From a virus, in the IMG/VR virus record IMGVR_UViG_3300030419_007196, positions 60,865-124,864 of that record: a stretch of 64,000 nt of DNA. One strand, 5' to 3'. Below, in pieces: positions 34,889 to 44,063 of the stretch. Positions within the stretch are counted from its first letter, which is position 1. Each line of letters begins with the position of its first letter. The notes beneath the pieces are model-generated. The model was not told the origin of the DNA. It saw only the letters and a program-made list of their open reading frames with translations, and ran no database searches. The position numbers were made by a program, and so were the translations under genes.

Positions 34889-35809
34889 TTAAATATAAGC
34901 AGCATTCCTTAATAAGGATCTGCCTTGTCCATTCTTAAATTTTTTTAAATTCATAAAGCAACTATTAATCCCCTCTTGTATGGAGATAGATGCCTTCCAA
35001 CCAATTTGTTCTAATCCTGTTATATCTGCCTTTGTTAGAAGCACATCGCCCTTTCTTGGTGGCCGTGATTCAAACTCAATATTTGGAAAATGTTGCCTAA
35101 TGATCTGTATTACTTCGTTTAATGATATGTTACTGCCCGTGCCGACATCAAACACTTTGCCTCTCAGCAAGTTAGAGTGGTTCATCATGAACACGTTCGC
35201 AGAAACCACGTCATCGACATGCACCATATCCCTTCTATTGTTGCCATCACCATTTAAAAACGGTACCTTATCCTCTCTAATATGATGCATCCAATTGGCT
35301 ATAGCTGTCGCATAACTATCGTTTGCTTTTTGATCCTCTGAATAAACATTAAAGTATCTAAGACTAACTGTGTCTATACCATATATTTTAGACCACAACG
35401 AGCATTCCAACTCTGAATATAATTTTTGTAAAGCATAGGGGCTTACCGGGCCTGAGCCATCGCCAACAACCGATGATGAACTAGAGAAAATAACCCTTTT
35501 TGCGCCTACAGAACGGGCAAAATTCAAAACATTTGTTGTCGCAAGAATGTTGTTCTTGGTGGTCTCAACTGGATTTTCAACGCTGTAGAGAACCCTTGGA
35601 ATACACGCCATATGAAAAATATACTCGGGCTTAAAGTTGTAATACTTTGGATGAAATGATTTTTTATCTAGACCATGATGCAGGTCAGAATTTATATCAT
35701 GACCTTCTAATAGATCGATCCCAATAACTTCATGGCCCAAGTCTCTTAGCCTTTCAAACAGTTTTGTTCCTATGTAGCCTCTATAGCCAGTTACCATACA
35801 TCTAGACAT
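34889..35809 (-). CDS. NAD-dependent sugar epimerase (extended SDR)
   Basis: 306 residues. The Rossmann motif GYRGYIG (8-14) binds NAD, and the catalytic Y125-x3-K129 (YALQK) with SSSSSV (109-114) fits UDP-glucose 4-epimerase-type enzymes. The C-terminal RRDMVHVDDVVSANVFM segment is the usual sugar-binding helix of this family. The substrate cannot be read from sequence. It is the last gene of the glycan island in transcription order and overlaps the HAD phosphatase stop/start by 1 nt. Confidence 0.85.
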   Translation of the reverse strand: MSRCMVTGYRGYIGTKLFERLRDLGHEVIGIDLLEGHDINSDLHHGLDKKSFHPKYYNFKPEYIFHMACIPRVLYSVENPVETTKNNILATTNVLNFARSVGAKRVIFSSSSSVVGDGSGPVSPYALQKLYSELECSLWSKIYGIDTVSLRYFNVYSEDQKANDSYATAIANWMHHIREDKVPFLNGDGNNRRDMVHVDDVVSANVFMMNHSNLLRGKVFDVGTGSNISLNEVIQIIRQHFPNIEFESRPPRKGDVLLTKADITGLEQIGWKASISIQEGINSCFMNLKKFKNGQGRSLLRNAAYI

Positions 35810-36111
35810 TATACACCCTCAAAAAAACTTTCAGAATTTATAGCCTTATCGCATATAAATAAATCATACATAGGCTTACCAACTTTAACTTCATGGTGTT
35901 TAGCGCCCCACTCAGCCAGTTGTTTTGCTGTGGTGTCATACCAATTTAAGCCGCTGCCCGAACCTCGTGCCGTCCAATAAACAATTGTATTGCCAGCATC
36001 ATATAGTTTATTAATTTTTTTTATATTTTTTGTTATTGGGACAGATTTTGTATAATCTCTACTTTCTGGTGTTTCACAAATTGTCTCATCAATATCAACG
36101 TAAATTATCAT
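35809..36111 (-). CDS. HAD-family sugar phosphatase
   Basis: 100 residues. The catalytic DIDET motif is at residues 6-10 (D6 nucleophile, D8 acid), motif II is in YWTARGSG (T47), and the KPMYDLFICDKAI end supplies a Lys and Asp for motifs III and IV. The size and DIDETIC start match small capsule/LPS-associated HAD phosphatases that remove phosphate from sugar phosphates. It overlaps the next gene upstream by 17 nt and fits a nucleotide-sugar pathway. Confidence 0.82.
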   Translation of the reverse strand: MIIYVDIDETICETPESRDYTKSVPITKNIKKINKLYDAGNTIVYWTARGSGSGLNWYDTTAKQLAEWGAKHHEVKVGKPMYDLFICDKAINSESFFEGV

Positions 36112-37246
36112 TCAACATTTCCTTTATCTGTTCCGATAGAATTTGTATTGAAGTTTTTTTCCTATCTGCTAATATGATATCATGGATCTCATCTAAATTT
36201 TCAATTTTATTTTTGTACTGTTTGTTTTTTATATAAGAATCCATTTCACCCAAACTTACTTTATCAGCAAATTTAAAAAATATGTTTGACCATGGTATGA
36301 ATGGTGGGTGGATGTAAAGACAGGGAGTGTCATACAGCGACATCTCAATTGATATCGAAGACTGGTTAGTCATGGCCAGATCTGCATATTTGTATGCCCA
36401 GTGGGTGTCCAGAGGATCTAGAATCGGAGTGTTCTCAATACCACATATTTCGTGCGACCATCGATGATTCAGTCTGCCTGATGCAAGTCGACAATACTCT
36501 TTAGGATGTAATTTGATAACAACATTATCAAGCTCTGATGCCTTTATGTATGCCTTTTTAGCTGTGCCGTGAACAACCGCCGAGGGAGAAGAGGGTAGAT
36601 ATAAAAATATATCTTTTGATGCGTCTAGGCCGTATTTTGTACAAAACTGCTCCTTTGACATAGGTGGAAGACAATCATCAACATTATCCCACAGCAAACA
36701 ATTTGAATATATGTATTTTGGCTCAGGCTTGGCATCAAATGGTCGCCACTGGTACATATGGTGAGTGCCATAATAGTTCGGCTCTACATGAAGCCTCCTC
36801 ATCGATGGGCTAGTAAGGCTGGCTACATCTGCGCCGGCGTAGTAAAAATCAGTTATCATTTCACTAATTTGTACTGTTACAGCACCTTTATCCTTGGCAA
36901 TTTGAATGTCCTTGCCAATACCGGGAGACCTTGAACCTAAAGCTGGTGGCTCTTTTCCATCGGGATCAACAAACCCTTTTCTACCATTTGAACTAAAAAT
37001 TGCGATCTTGTAATCAATATTCTTGAGGGTTTCTAAAGCCTCCTGCATAGGCTGCAACACAACATCATCCTTGTACTTGGCTTCGAAAAAATTAAATTGC
37101 TCGCTTGTTATGCCAAACTCTCCCTCTCCAATAATTGTCAGTACATTACAGAATTTCTTTAAAGTGTTGTGAAAGCACAAATATTTGTGTATCGCCTGCG
37201 GTGGTGCCCAATAAAAATAAGCAACCACATCATATTGTTTTTTCAT
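36095..37246 (-). CDS. CDP-glycerol glycerophosphotransferase-like or GT-B transferase
   Basis: 383 residues. The C-terminal half shows the GT-B pattern: SDDVVIKLHPKEY-like LDNVVIKLHPKEYCRLASGR, then ILDPLDTHWAYKYADLAMTN with QSSISIEMSLYDTPCLYI, i.e. an acceptor-activating HPK and an N/Q-S-S switch loop. This recalls CDP-glycerol/teichoic and surface carbohydrate transferases that use a nucleotide donor. The N-terminal half is a less conserved acceptor domain. The donor is uncertain. It shares 1 nt with the cupin gene. Confidence 0.7.
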   Translation of the reverse strand: MKKQYDVVAYFYWAPPQAIHKYLCFHNTLKKFCNVLTIIGEGEFGITSEQFNFFEAKYKDDVVLQPMQEALETLKNIDYKIAIFSSNGRKGFVDPDGKEPPALGSRSPGIGKDIQIAKDKGAVTVQISEMITDFYYAGADVASLTSPSMRRLHVEPNYYGTHHMYQWRPFDAKPEPKYIYSNCLLWDNVDDCLPPMSKEQFCTKYGLDASKDIFLYLPSSPSAVVHGTAKKAYIKASELDNVVIKLHPKEYCRLASGRLNHRWSHEICGIENTPILDPLDTHWAYKYADLAMTNQSSISIEMSLYDTPCLYIHPPFIPWSNIFFKFADKVSLGEMDSYIKNKQYKNKIENLDEIHDIILADRKKTSIQILSEQIKEMLNDNLR

Positions 37247-37596
37247 TAGTCGCCCTTCTTTATTCTGTAAGAATCACTATCAAAATGTTGAGTTGAAAAC
37301 TCAAATAATTCTGTGTCCTCTAAAGCCAACATTTGGTGGCGTAGCCCACGATAAACGTGAAAATTATCCCCCTTTTCTAAAATTATAGTTTCTGCAAGCT
37401 CCAAATCGTCTTGCTCGGAAAATTTTACTAACATTTTACCAGACTGAACGTAAAACACTTCGTCTTTTAACTTGTGATAGTGCCAAGAACACCTCTTGTC
37501 TTTATTAAAGAACAGCAGTTTACCACAATATTCCTCACAATTTACAATCCACTTTTCGTATCCCCAACCTTTTGGGACGTGCTTTATTTTGACCAT
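37246..37596 (-). CDS. Cupin-domain protein (phosphomannose isomerase-like)
   Basis: 116 residues. Cupin metal ligands are visible as H39, H41 and E46 (SWHYHKLKDEVFYV) and H87 (YRGLRHQM), with a conserved GKxLVxF strand between them. Small cupins of this kind occur in sugar operons as C-terminal isomerase-like or epimerase modules acting on nucleotide sugars or mannose derivatives. The WGYEKWIVN opening fits the sugar-isomerase subgroup. It overlaps the methyltransferase gene by 13 nt. Substrate unknown. Confidence 0.8.
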   Translation of the reverse strand: MVKIKHVPKGWGYEKWIVNCEEYCGKLLFFNKDKRCSWHYHKLKDEVFYVQSGKMLVKFSEQDDLELAETIILEKGDNFHVYRGLRHQMLALEDTELFEFSTQHFDSDSYRIKKGD

Positions 37597-38168
37597 TTTT
37601 TTATCTCATCTTCTTGCTTGAAATTTAACCATTTTTCTCTATTTTTCTTTAAGTCTTCCCACTCTAAACTTTTCAATTTTGCAATAAGCAAATTAGAATT
37701 TTTACGAATTTTTAAAAACCCAACAGATTCTGTTATCTCTCTTAGAGGATATACACAAGAATCTAAATCTTTCCTTGTCCTTAGTTTGACAAAAGATCTC
37801 CAACATGTATCAGTATCGCAGCTTGTCTTGTTTGGAGGATCAATATCGTGAAAGAGAATAATTCCTTTTGGGGCTAAATGTTTTAATGCGTTTTCAGCAT
37901 CCTTTGTGCATTGTTCTTCTGTGTGCAACCCATCAATAAAAATAATATCATATTTATAATCAGGGTCTAATGTTTCGAAAAATTTATCCGATGTTACTTT
38001 ATGCGTAGCAGATGTCCATGGCGCTGGATCAACCGAGTGCTTTATTTCACATTTTATTTTGTTGAAAGTTTGCCCTTGAAAGCAGCCAATCTCTAAGAAA
38101 CTTTTATAATTATTATCATCTATTAACCACTGAATCCAATCAAATCTTTCAAATTTTTCATTATACAT
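37584..38168 (-). CDS. Class I SAM methyltransferase (Methyltransf_24-like)
   Basis: Starting at ATG 38168 gives 194 residues (MYNEKFERFDWIQWLI...). The longer frame begins 12 codons earlier, but an AAAGGGA site lies 8 nt before 38168 and the upstream SDR stop (TAA) is 1 nt ahead, so 38168 is preferred. Motif I FLEIGCFQG and the DIIFIDGLHTEEQCTKDAEN and GIILFHDI strands fit a Methyltransf_24-type Rossmann fold. A methyl group on a sugar or small acceptor is the likely product. Next to SDR and cupin genes. Confidence 0.82.
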   Translation of the reverse strand: MYNEKFERFDWIQWLIDDNNYKSFLEIGCFQGQTFNKIKCEIKHSVDPAPWTSATHKVTSDKFFETLDPDYKYDIIFIDGLHTEEQCTKDAENALKHLAPKGIILFHDIDPPNKTSCDTDTCWRSFVKLRTRKDLDSCVYPLREITESVGFLKIRKNSNLLIAKLKSLEWEDLKKNREKWLNFKQEDEIKKWSK

Positions 38169-38169
38169 T

Positions 38170-38934
38170 TTAAAGTCCCTTTGTAAGCCAGCCACCATCA
38201 ACATATATGTCTTGGCCTGTTATATAAGACGAGCAATCTGAGCACAAGAAAACAGCCAGCCCTGAAATGTCGTCTGGCTCGCCCCATCTGCCCAGCAGAG
38301 TTTTGTCTGAACGTTCTTTTAAGATGGCCCTGTCCTCCCAATTTAGTTTTTGTAGGCGGCCATCCTGCTTATGAAATTCTGTTTTAAAATAGCCCGGGCC
38401 AATATTATTAACCCTAATATTGTGTTTTCCTAGTTCATAAGCAAATGATTTTGTTAACATTTTTAAACCACCTTTAGTAGCTGGGTATGCCGGGTTGTTG
38501 GGAAATGCCATTTCGGAATTTAAACTTGTTATATTTACGATCGAGCCTTTCTTATTTTTGATCATAAGTGGTGCTAGACCCTGTGTTAAAAGAAATGGTG
38601 CCAGCAAATTAACTTTATATGTTTTTTCCCAGTCTTCTAAAGGATATTCTAGAAAATTGTGGCCGAATCCAACGCCGGCGTTATTAACCAAAATGTCCAC
38701 AACATCATATTTGTCTTTACAGTATTGTACCAACCCTTGTATATCTTTTTGATTTTCAATATTACAGTTATAACTGTCATATGGCTGTTGTACAATATCC
38801 AACTTGTCTACTGCTAGAACCTGCGCTCCTGCATTATGAAAAGCATCTGCAATTGCTTTTCCAATACCCCTCTTTGCACCGGTTACGATCGCTGTTTTAC
38901 CGTCCAGAGAAAACATTTTTTCAAGATATGTCAT
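38170..38934 (-). CDS. Short-chain dehydrogenase/reductase
   Basis: 254 residues. The classical SDR set is present: TGAKRGIG (18-25) for NAD(P), NNAG (84-87), S137 in VNITSLNS, and catalytic Y150-x3-K154 (YPATK). The end QDIYVDGGWL is the usual C-terminal motif. The tightest match by eye is gluconate 5-dehydrogenase-like sugar or ketone reductases, but ptmA-type legionaminic enzymes are also SDRs. Placed between a methyltransferase and a VOC protein. Substrate unknown. Confidence 0.87.
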   Translation of the reverse strand: MTYLEKMFSLDGKTAIVTGAKRGIGKAIADAFHNAGAQVLAVDKLDIVQQPYDSYNCNIENQKDIQGLVQYCKDKYDVVDILVNNAGVGFGHNFLEYPLEDWEKTYKVNLLAPFLLTQGLAPLMIKNKKGSIVNITSLNSEMAFPNNPAYPATKGGLKMLTKSFAYELGKHNIRVNNIGPGYFKTEFHKQDGRLQKLNWEDRAILKERSDKTLLGRWGEPDDISGLAVFLCSDCSSYITGQDIYVDGGWLTKGL

Positions 38935-39363
38935 TTATAGCTCCTCAACCAACTCAATAAGAGTTCCATCCGGGTCACGGCAAAAGGCAATCTTAACTTT
39001 ACCATCTGGTGAGATTTGAACTGGGTAATTAAACTCAATCCCTTCTTCTAAAAGCTGTTCGTACAAGCTGTCTAGATCATCAACCGTCATAGCAAAATGA
39101 GAACAGCCAATCTCTGTTATTCTTCGCACCTTGTTGTTGTGCGGCTTTTCTGGGTGTGACCTATACCTTAAAAGCTCTAACATGTTTTTATTCTTATCGA
39201 CCATTTTTACTGTTGTAACATCAATATTTTTTATTCCCGAAAAATTGTCTATACAGTCACCAGACTCTTCCGCCTGTTTTAGAACCTTGAATCCCAAAAT
39301 TTCCGTATAAAATCTTAAAGATGTATCTAAATTACTAACTGTTATACCCACATGCCTAATCAT
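38935..39363 (-). CDS. Glyoxalase/VOC superfamily protein
   Basis: 142 residues. The MIRHVGITVSNLDTSLRFYT opening, EILGFKVLKQ, a central SHFAMTVDDLDSLY strand-helix and the end FCRDPDGTLIELVEEL give the two beta-alpha-beta-beta-beta modules of the VOC fold. Metal ligands would be H4, E-rich end and H in the second module. The fold includes lactoylglutathione lyase, epimerases and dioxygenases, so the reaction is not fixed. It lies 9 nt from the aminotransferase and probably acts in the same sugar path. Confidence 0.82.
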   Translation of the reverse strand: MIRHVGITVSNLDTSLRFYTEILGFKVLKQAEESGDCIDNFSGIKNIDVTTVKMVDKNKNMLELLRYRSHPEKPHNNKVRRITEIGCSHFAMTVDDLDSLYEQLLEEGIEFNYPVQISPDGKVKIAFCRDPDGTLIELVEEL

Positions 39364-39372
39364 TTTATCCTC

Positions 39373-40629
39373 CTAACAAACCTTTTTAATACATTCTTCC
39401 ATAACGTCAGCAGCTTCATTAATAGCGTCAATAGTAATAGTAAGTGGTGGTCCAAGCTTAATAGAGGTCGACCATGTATTTACTGGCATGACGCCATTTT
39501 TAACCGAATTGATAACGACATCATTTGCCTTTGAGGGGTCATGAAAAATTATTCCTGCCACCATGCCCTTAATATTGACCGTATCAATTGCATCATACTT
39601 AACTAAATCACCAAAGCGCCTTTCAAAAACTTTAACCTTTTCACTCAGAGACTCTTGAAATTGTGAATTTGTCAAGAAGTCTAAATTTGCCATCGTGGCT
39701 GCGCAACAAAGAGGGTTTCCCGCATGAGTACCTCCAATTTTTGTTGTGTTATCAACTAACTCTTTAGTGCTTAACACAGCAGACATCGGCATCGGTGAAG
39801 ATAGGCCCTTACCAAGACATATAATATCTGGTTTAATGTATTCTCCGTAGGCCATATATCCATATAACTGGCCCATCCGATATAGGCCGGCCTGTATTTC
39901 GTCAAAACAAACTAGGGCACCATGTTTCCTTGCGAAGCTGTACAAATTTTTAATATAATTCTCTGGGTACATCCAAGCACCCCAGCCTTGATAGGTTTCT
40001 AAGAAAACTGCTGCAATTTTGTCTGGTTCAACCCACGAAGGCAAGTCATTTGGATCAAAATCTTCCCCTCGATAGGGGAATTTAAGAAAAATAACGTCAT
40101 CATCTTTTAAATTTGACCAATTGGTGCTATCGGCATTACCACAAATGAAATCAGAACTTAGAACTCTGCCATGATAACTGCCCTCAAAGCAGATAATATA
40201 TTTTTTGTTATTACGGCTAGCCCACATTTTAATCATTTTATAGGCCATATCTGTTGCTTCGGAGCCAGTATTTAATAAAATAACCTTTTCAAAATAATCT
40301 GGAGATACGTCCAAGATTTTTTTAGCCAGTTGCTTTCTAATTTCAGTAGGGTAAAAAAATGAAAAGCTTAAATCTGAATCTAATTGATTCTTGATCGCGT
40401 CGTTTACAACAGGGTTTGAATGGCCGGCATTAGTTGCAAAAATTCCAGATGTCATGTCTATCCATTTATTTCCCGATTCATCATAAACAGAAAAATCTTT
40501 TGCGCGGTGCCACTTGACAGGTAGCTGGGATCTCAAGTTTATAGATTCGTGTTCACAAGGATTAATTTTTGCCAAATCCTCATTTATCTTAAAATCATCT
40601 TTTATTATTATATTTTTTGTATTTATCAT
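39373..40629 (-). CDS. PLP-dependent class III aminotransferase
   Basis: 418 residues. PLP-binding residues are clear: GSEA at 122-125, E-x-YHG in FEGSYHGRVL (148-157), D243 in CFDEIQAG (pyridine nitrogen), and the Schiff-base K274 in ICLGKGLSSPMP. This is the class III family (acetylornithine/GSA aminomutase type), not the DegT family usual for PseC/LegC, so the amino-sugar role is inferred from its place beside NeuA-, SDR- and VOC-type genes. Length is normal. TAA then a 1-nt gap leads to the NeuA gene. Confidence 0.85.
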   Translation of the reverse strand: MINTKNIIIKDDFKINEDLAKINPCEHESINLRSQLPVKWHRAKDFSVYDESGNKWIDMTSGIFATNAGHSNPVVNDAIKNQLDSDLSFSFFYPTEIRKQLAKKILDVSPDYFEKVILLNTGSEATDMAYKMIKMWASRNNKKYIICFEGSYHGRVLSSDFICGNADSTNWSNLKDDDVIFLKFPYRGEDFDPNDLPSWVEPDKIAAVFLETYQGWGAWMYPENYIKNLYSFARKHGALVCFDEIQAGLYRMGQLYGYMAYGEYIKPDIICLGKGLSSPMPMSAVLSTKELVDNTTKIGGTHAGNPLCCAATMANLDFLTNSQFQESLSEKVKVFERRFGDLVKYDAIDTVNIKGMVAGIIFHDPSKANDVVINSVKNGVMPVNTWSTSIKLGPPLTITIDAINEAADVMEECIKKVC

Positions 40630-40630
40630 T

Positions 40631-41353
40631 TTAAAATTGTCTCTGTAGTGTTTCTAAAAGTGGGCTGCCGTTTAACGATAATTGGAATTCTAGAAGTTTA
40701 AATTCATATTCCATGTCTACCTCTGTCACATTTTCTGTGATGGCCGGCATAATTTTTGTGCCGAAAGCACTTTCGCTAGAATAAACCTGTTCTCTTTTAC
40801 AGATATCAATATATCCATTTGGTTGATACCCTTTTGGGAAGGTTTGCCTAGGAAGGTTTGTATAATCTTTGATACCTTTATAATCTTTGAAAAATCCTTT
40901 ACAAAAGCCATTTTCAATTTTAAAAACTTTGTACGGCGGCTCTGGTAATTCATGCATCGACCGAAGACCAGACATTTTCTCTCGATTATGAAAAAAGAAA
41001 TTTATATGTTCGGAAAGTTGATTTGGGTTTCTTAGCGGCGTTGTTGGTCTCATATAAGCTACCTCTTCAACGTCGACTAAATCAAAAAAATGTTTTAGAA
41101 CATCATAGTCCTTAGAGTTGTCCTGCGCGTATTTTGATGGCCTCATAAATGGAACGTCTGCTCCGTAGTACTTGGCGACATCTGCTATTTCTTTACTGTC
41201 TGTTGAAACAACCACACGGTCTATCTGATCGCACAACTTACACGCGACAATAGAATATGCTATCAGCGGAAAGCCATTTAAATTTTTTATGTTTTTTCCC
41301 GGCACACCTTTGCTACCGCCGCGTGCTGGAATAACAGCCGTTATTCTATTCAT
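40631..41353 (-). CDS. neuA: CMP-nonulosonate (NeuA-like) cytidylyltransferase
   Basis: Starting at ATG 41353 gives 240 residues: MNRITAVIPARGGSKG; the opening AVIPARGGSKGVPGKN is the CTP-binding motif of CMP-NeuAc/CMP-Leg/CMP-Pse synthetases. STDSKEIADVAKYYGADVPF and YMRPTTPLRNPNQL are the conserved following strands. A GTG start at 41368 adds five residues and overlaps the upstream stop by 4 nt, but no ribosome site is apparent there, while TTGGA lies near 41353; family members usually begin just before this strand. It activates the nonulosonic acid for transfer. Paired with NeuB-like 44064-44909. Confidence 0.88.
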   Translation of the reverse strand: MNRITAVIPARGGSKGVPGKNIKNLNGFPLIAYSIVACKLCDQIDRVVVSTDSKEIADVAKYYGADVPFMRPSKYAQDNSKDYDVLKHFFDLVDVEEVAYMRPTTPLRNPNQLSEHINFFFHNREKMSGLRSMHELPEPPYKVFKIENGFCKGFFKDYKGIKDYTNLPRQTFPKGYQPNGYIDICKREQVYSSESAFGTKIMPAITENVTEVDMEYEFKLLEFQLSLNGSPLLETLQRQF

Positions 41354-41364
41354 AATAATCCAAG

Positions 41365-43101
41365 TCACATTTCGAGTATTTTTTCAATTTGATCGTTATC
41401 AATATACTCTCTTGCTTGTAAAAACGTGTCCATGGGCATACTACCAAAATTCACCGGTGCGCCGTGCTTGTTATTAAGCACTTTTGTGGCGTCATCTAGT
41501 TCTAATACATACTTGTGGAAATTTTCGTCACAAATTGGCTCAACCATATTATCAAACTTAATGTCAAAATGCTTTTGCAAATCGTCTTTAACTACCTTCC
41601 ACATAGAGGTCCCGGGATACGCTGTGGCCGTAAACATTTTTCTATTTACGGCGTCTTTACATATATTATACTCTTTTGTGCCAAAAGTCAAGCCTTCTGT
41701 TAAATATTGTTGTTGCCAAAGTATAAAAGCAACACTTGTTTTTAAGTGTTTTAGCTCTTCGCCCGGGTAGGCCATGATCCATGTGCAATTTCCATGAATT
41801 CCAGATTTCCTGCAGTTTTTAATAGCGTTCACCATAGTTGTTGGAAAGTTGTATGTATTACCATTAATTTTTGTAGAAGTTGTGCCATTCTTTAAAATAA
41901 AGCCACCCTTTTGCATTTGAGTCAAGGTGTGAGGATCTGCCGATTCTGCACCAAAACCAATATAGACGCAGCCTGCCTCAGCCATGTGAAAAGCGCGCTC
42001 ATCTGCCTCGTCCATACGAGTGTGAGTGCCCCAGCGGATCTTATCAAGGCCATAACTACCAAACACCTCTTTAATTTTTTTAATTCTTCTTTTGCTTACA
42101 GCAAAATTATCATCCGGAAAACCAATAAAATCTAAATTATACTTTTTAACATATCCTAAAACTTGTTCTGCGATATGTTCTAAAGAGCGCATCCCATAGT
42201 TTTTCTCACCCTGTGCACCTCTGTAACAAAAAGCACAAGAATAAGGGCACCCTCTACTACTAACTGTCGTTAAACTTCTCTTCATCTCAAACGGAGCAGC
42301 AGAACTATTATTAGCTGCAACGCCCCAGACTGGCACCTTGATATAATCTTCTAACAAATTGTGCCCATATGGGTCACGCTCCAATAAATCCCATGCTGGA
42401 TATGGTATGATATCCAAATTTCTTGGTCGATTACCCTCATAAATAAACCTATGCCTGCCTTGATGCTCCCCGACATAGTATGGACTAATTTTAGTAGACC
42501 TGACAGCTTTTGACCAACCCATTTCTTTGATTGTTTTAACATCTCTAGCAATCAGTAAGATAATGTCGTCGCCCTCTGATCTTCCAATACCATCCAACTC
42601 TGGAATCCAGTTAAACAAGCCAGACTTAATCTCTGTTGCCAAGCCACCACCTGTGACTAAAAAACAATCTGGCTGGTGTTTTTTAACAATCTTTGCCATG
42701 TCCTCTTGCCATCTCAGCGTGGTAATTTTACCAGAAAAAGCAATTAAATCTTGATCACCATGATTTTGCAAATGCTGGACAAACATATCCTCTGCCTCTT
42801 GCAAGGTCAAATGACGGCCGTTAATGAGGTTTCTTCTCTTGGAATCCTCGTCATGCACTCTGTATCCATTTAGATCAATAATGTGTGGCTCGGCACCATA
42901 TTGTCTTAGAATTGAGGCTAGCAGGGCCGGCCCCTCTGGAGGGGTGTTCGGCTTTGCGCTTTCTCGCAAGGGCATGTTGATAAATGTTGCTTTTATACCC
43001 TTTAATTCGTTATATTTGTATTCACCTATGAGTTCTTTAGGGTGTAAAGGTACGATCTTTTGAACATCGCCCAGCTTGATTAATTTTGAATATCTGTCCA
43101 T
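41365..43101 (-). CDS. B12-binding radical SAM enzyme
   Basis: 578 residues. Residues 35-200 form a cobalamin-binding Rossmann domain (KATFINMPLRESAKPNTPPE, LDGIGRSEGDDIILLI). The radical SAM cluster motif is C285-x3-C289-x2-C292 (RGCPYSCAFCYRG). Class B enzymes of this plan often C-methylate or rearrange unreactive carbons, including sugars. A long C-terminal region follows. It sits between a methyltransferase and the NeuA gene and overlaps the methyltransferase by 22 nt, so sugar modification is the best inference. Presence of a B12 enzyme on a phage is unusual. Confidence 0.85.
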   Translation of the reverse strand: MDRYSKLIKLGDVQKIVPLHPKELIGEYKYNELKGIKATFINMPLRESAKPNTPPEGPALLASILRQYGAEPHIIDLNGYRVHDEDSKRRNLINGRHLTLQEAEDMFVQHLQNHGDQDLIAFSGKITTLRWQEDMAKIVKKHQPDCFLVTGGGLATEIKSGLFNWIPELDGIGRSEGDDIILLIARDVKTIKEMGWSKAVRSTKISPYYVGEHQGRHRFIYEGNRPRNLDIIPYPAWDLLERDPYGHNLLEDYIKVPVWGVAANNSSAAPFEMKRSLTTVSSRGCPYSCAFCYRGAQGEKNYGMRSLEHIAEQVLGYVKKYNLDFIGFPDDNFAVSKRRIKKIKEVFGSYGLDKIRWGTHTRMDEADERAFHMAEAGCVYIGFGAESADPHTLTQMQKGGFILKNGTTSTKINGNTYNFPTTMVNAIKNCRKSGIHGNCTWIMAYPGEELKHLKTSVAFILWQQQYLTEGLTFGTKEYNICKDAVNRKMFTATAYPGTSMWKVVKDDLQKHFDIKFDNMVEPICDENFHKYVLELDDATKVLNNKHGAPVNFGSMPMDTFLQAREYIDNDQIEKILEM

Positions 43102-44063
43102 TCTTTCCTACCCTTAAAAACTAAGCAATCGCCAACCATTTTAGAGTTAATTAACTTTTCGTATTCTCTCTCTACATTATCATAAAAAGAGTTTATTTCT
43201 TTTTGTGTATCAGTTTCTCCCGATGTGGGGATGGGAAGAGACAGCGCTGCGTTCGCTGTAGGCTGTGGACCATGATTTTGTGCCCAATATACATGATTGA
43301 AGAATGGATACATTAAAAAACTAGAAACTTCACCGTCAAAACCACACTCACGACACATATCCTGCAGGGATTTTGCTGTAAAATAGTGAATGTGCGCTTT
43401 GTGGTAATAAAAATCTCTATAAGTAATGTCCTTATTATAACAACTCAACAGTACATCATCGTGATTAGGGACCTCTAAAACCAGCGCTGCGCCTTTTTTC
43501 ATACATGTGTTTAAATTTTTGAGAAATGTTTTTGGAGATAAGGTGTGCTCCAACACCTCAAAAGAAACCACCATGTCGTAACAATCCTTTTCTAAGTCTG
43601 TTTTCTCTAATAAAGAGTTGTATACGCGGGATTTTGGATATTTTTCTCGTATATAAGCAGCATCCTCCGTGTTAGGCTCTACCACATGATAACATTTAAC
43701 ACCGGCCCTAGAGACATGATCTATGATGCCGCCGTGTGATGGACCCACCTCTAGAAAATTTGTATTTGGACCTAGGTCGGCAGAAAATAAATTAAATTGC
43801 TTTTTGTTTATTTTTTTAAAAATTTGAAAATGCTTATCTGTTTGTACTTTCTTCCCATCAGAGTTAGCGCTGAACTCTTCTCTATATTGTTCTTTATAAT
43901 ATGATTCGTCTGGCCACTCAACAGGGTCGAGCAGGCCATGGCCAGATTGGCGATGAACCCAGATAACTGTTTCCACCCCCTTTCTTAGGCGCACTCTTTT
44001 AGCAAAAAAATCATCCGCATTATAGTGAGAAAGACCTGATTGTTCTAAAATTTTGCTGTTCAT
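43080..44063 (-). CDS. Class I SAM methyltransferase (Methyltransf_23-like)
   Basis: 327 residues. An N-terminal 90-residue segment has no clear domain (begins MNSKILEQSGLSHYNADDFF), then motif I FLEVGPSHGG, post-I CYHVVEPN, motif II MVVSFEVLEHTLSPKTFLKN and III LVLEVPNHDDV. The extra N-terminal part recalls sugar C-methyltransferases, in which a substrate domain precedes the SAM fold, but no zinc Cys set is present. It touches the NeuB gene with no gap, so methylated nonulosonate or a co-occurring sugar is plausible. Confidence 0.8.
   Translation of the reverse strand: MNSKILEQSGLSHYNADDFFAKRVRLRKGVETVIWVHRQSGHGLLDPVEWPDESYYKEQYREEFSANSDGKKVQTDKHFQIFKKINKKQFNLFSADLGPNTNFLEVGPSHGGIIDHVSRAGVKCYHVVEPNTEDAAYIREKYPKSRVYNSLLEKTDLEKDCYDMVVSFEVLEHTLSPKTFLKNLNTCMKKGAALVLEVPNHDDVLLSCYNKDITYRDFYYHKAHIHYFTAKSLQDMCRECGFDGEVSSFLMYPFFNHVYWAQNHGPQPTANAALSLPIPTSGETDTQKEINSFYDNVEREYEKLINSKMVGDCLVFKGRKEWTDIQN

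Noticed and set aside
40631-41368. GTG start for the NeuA-like gene
   Set aside because: It gives five extra residues and has no ribosome site, while ATG 41353 is nearer the conserved strand; kept as an alternative only.
41426-41770. A 114-codon plus-strand frame
   Set aside because: Antisense to the radical SAM gene, no motif.
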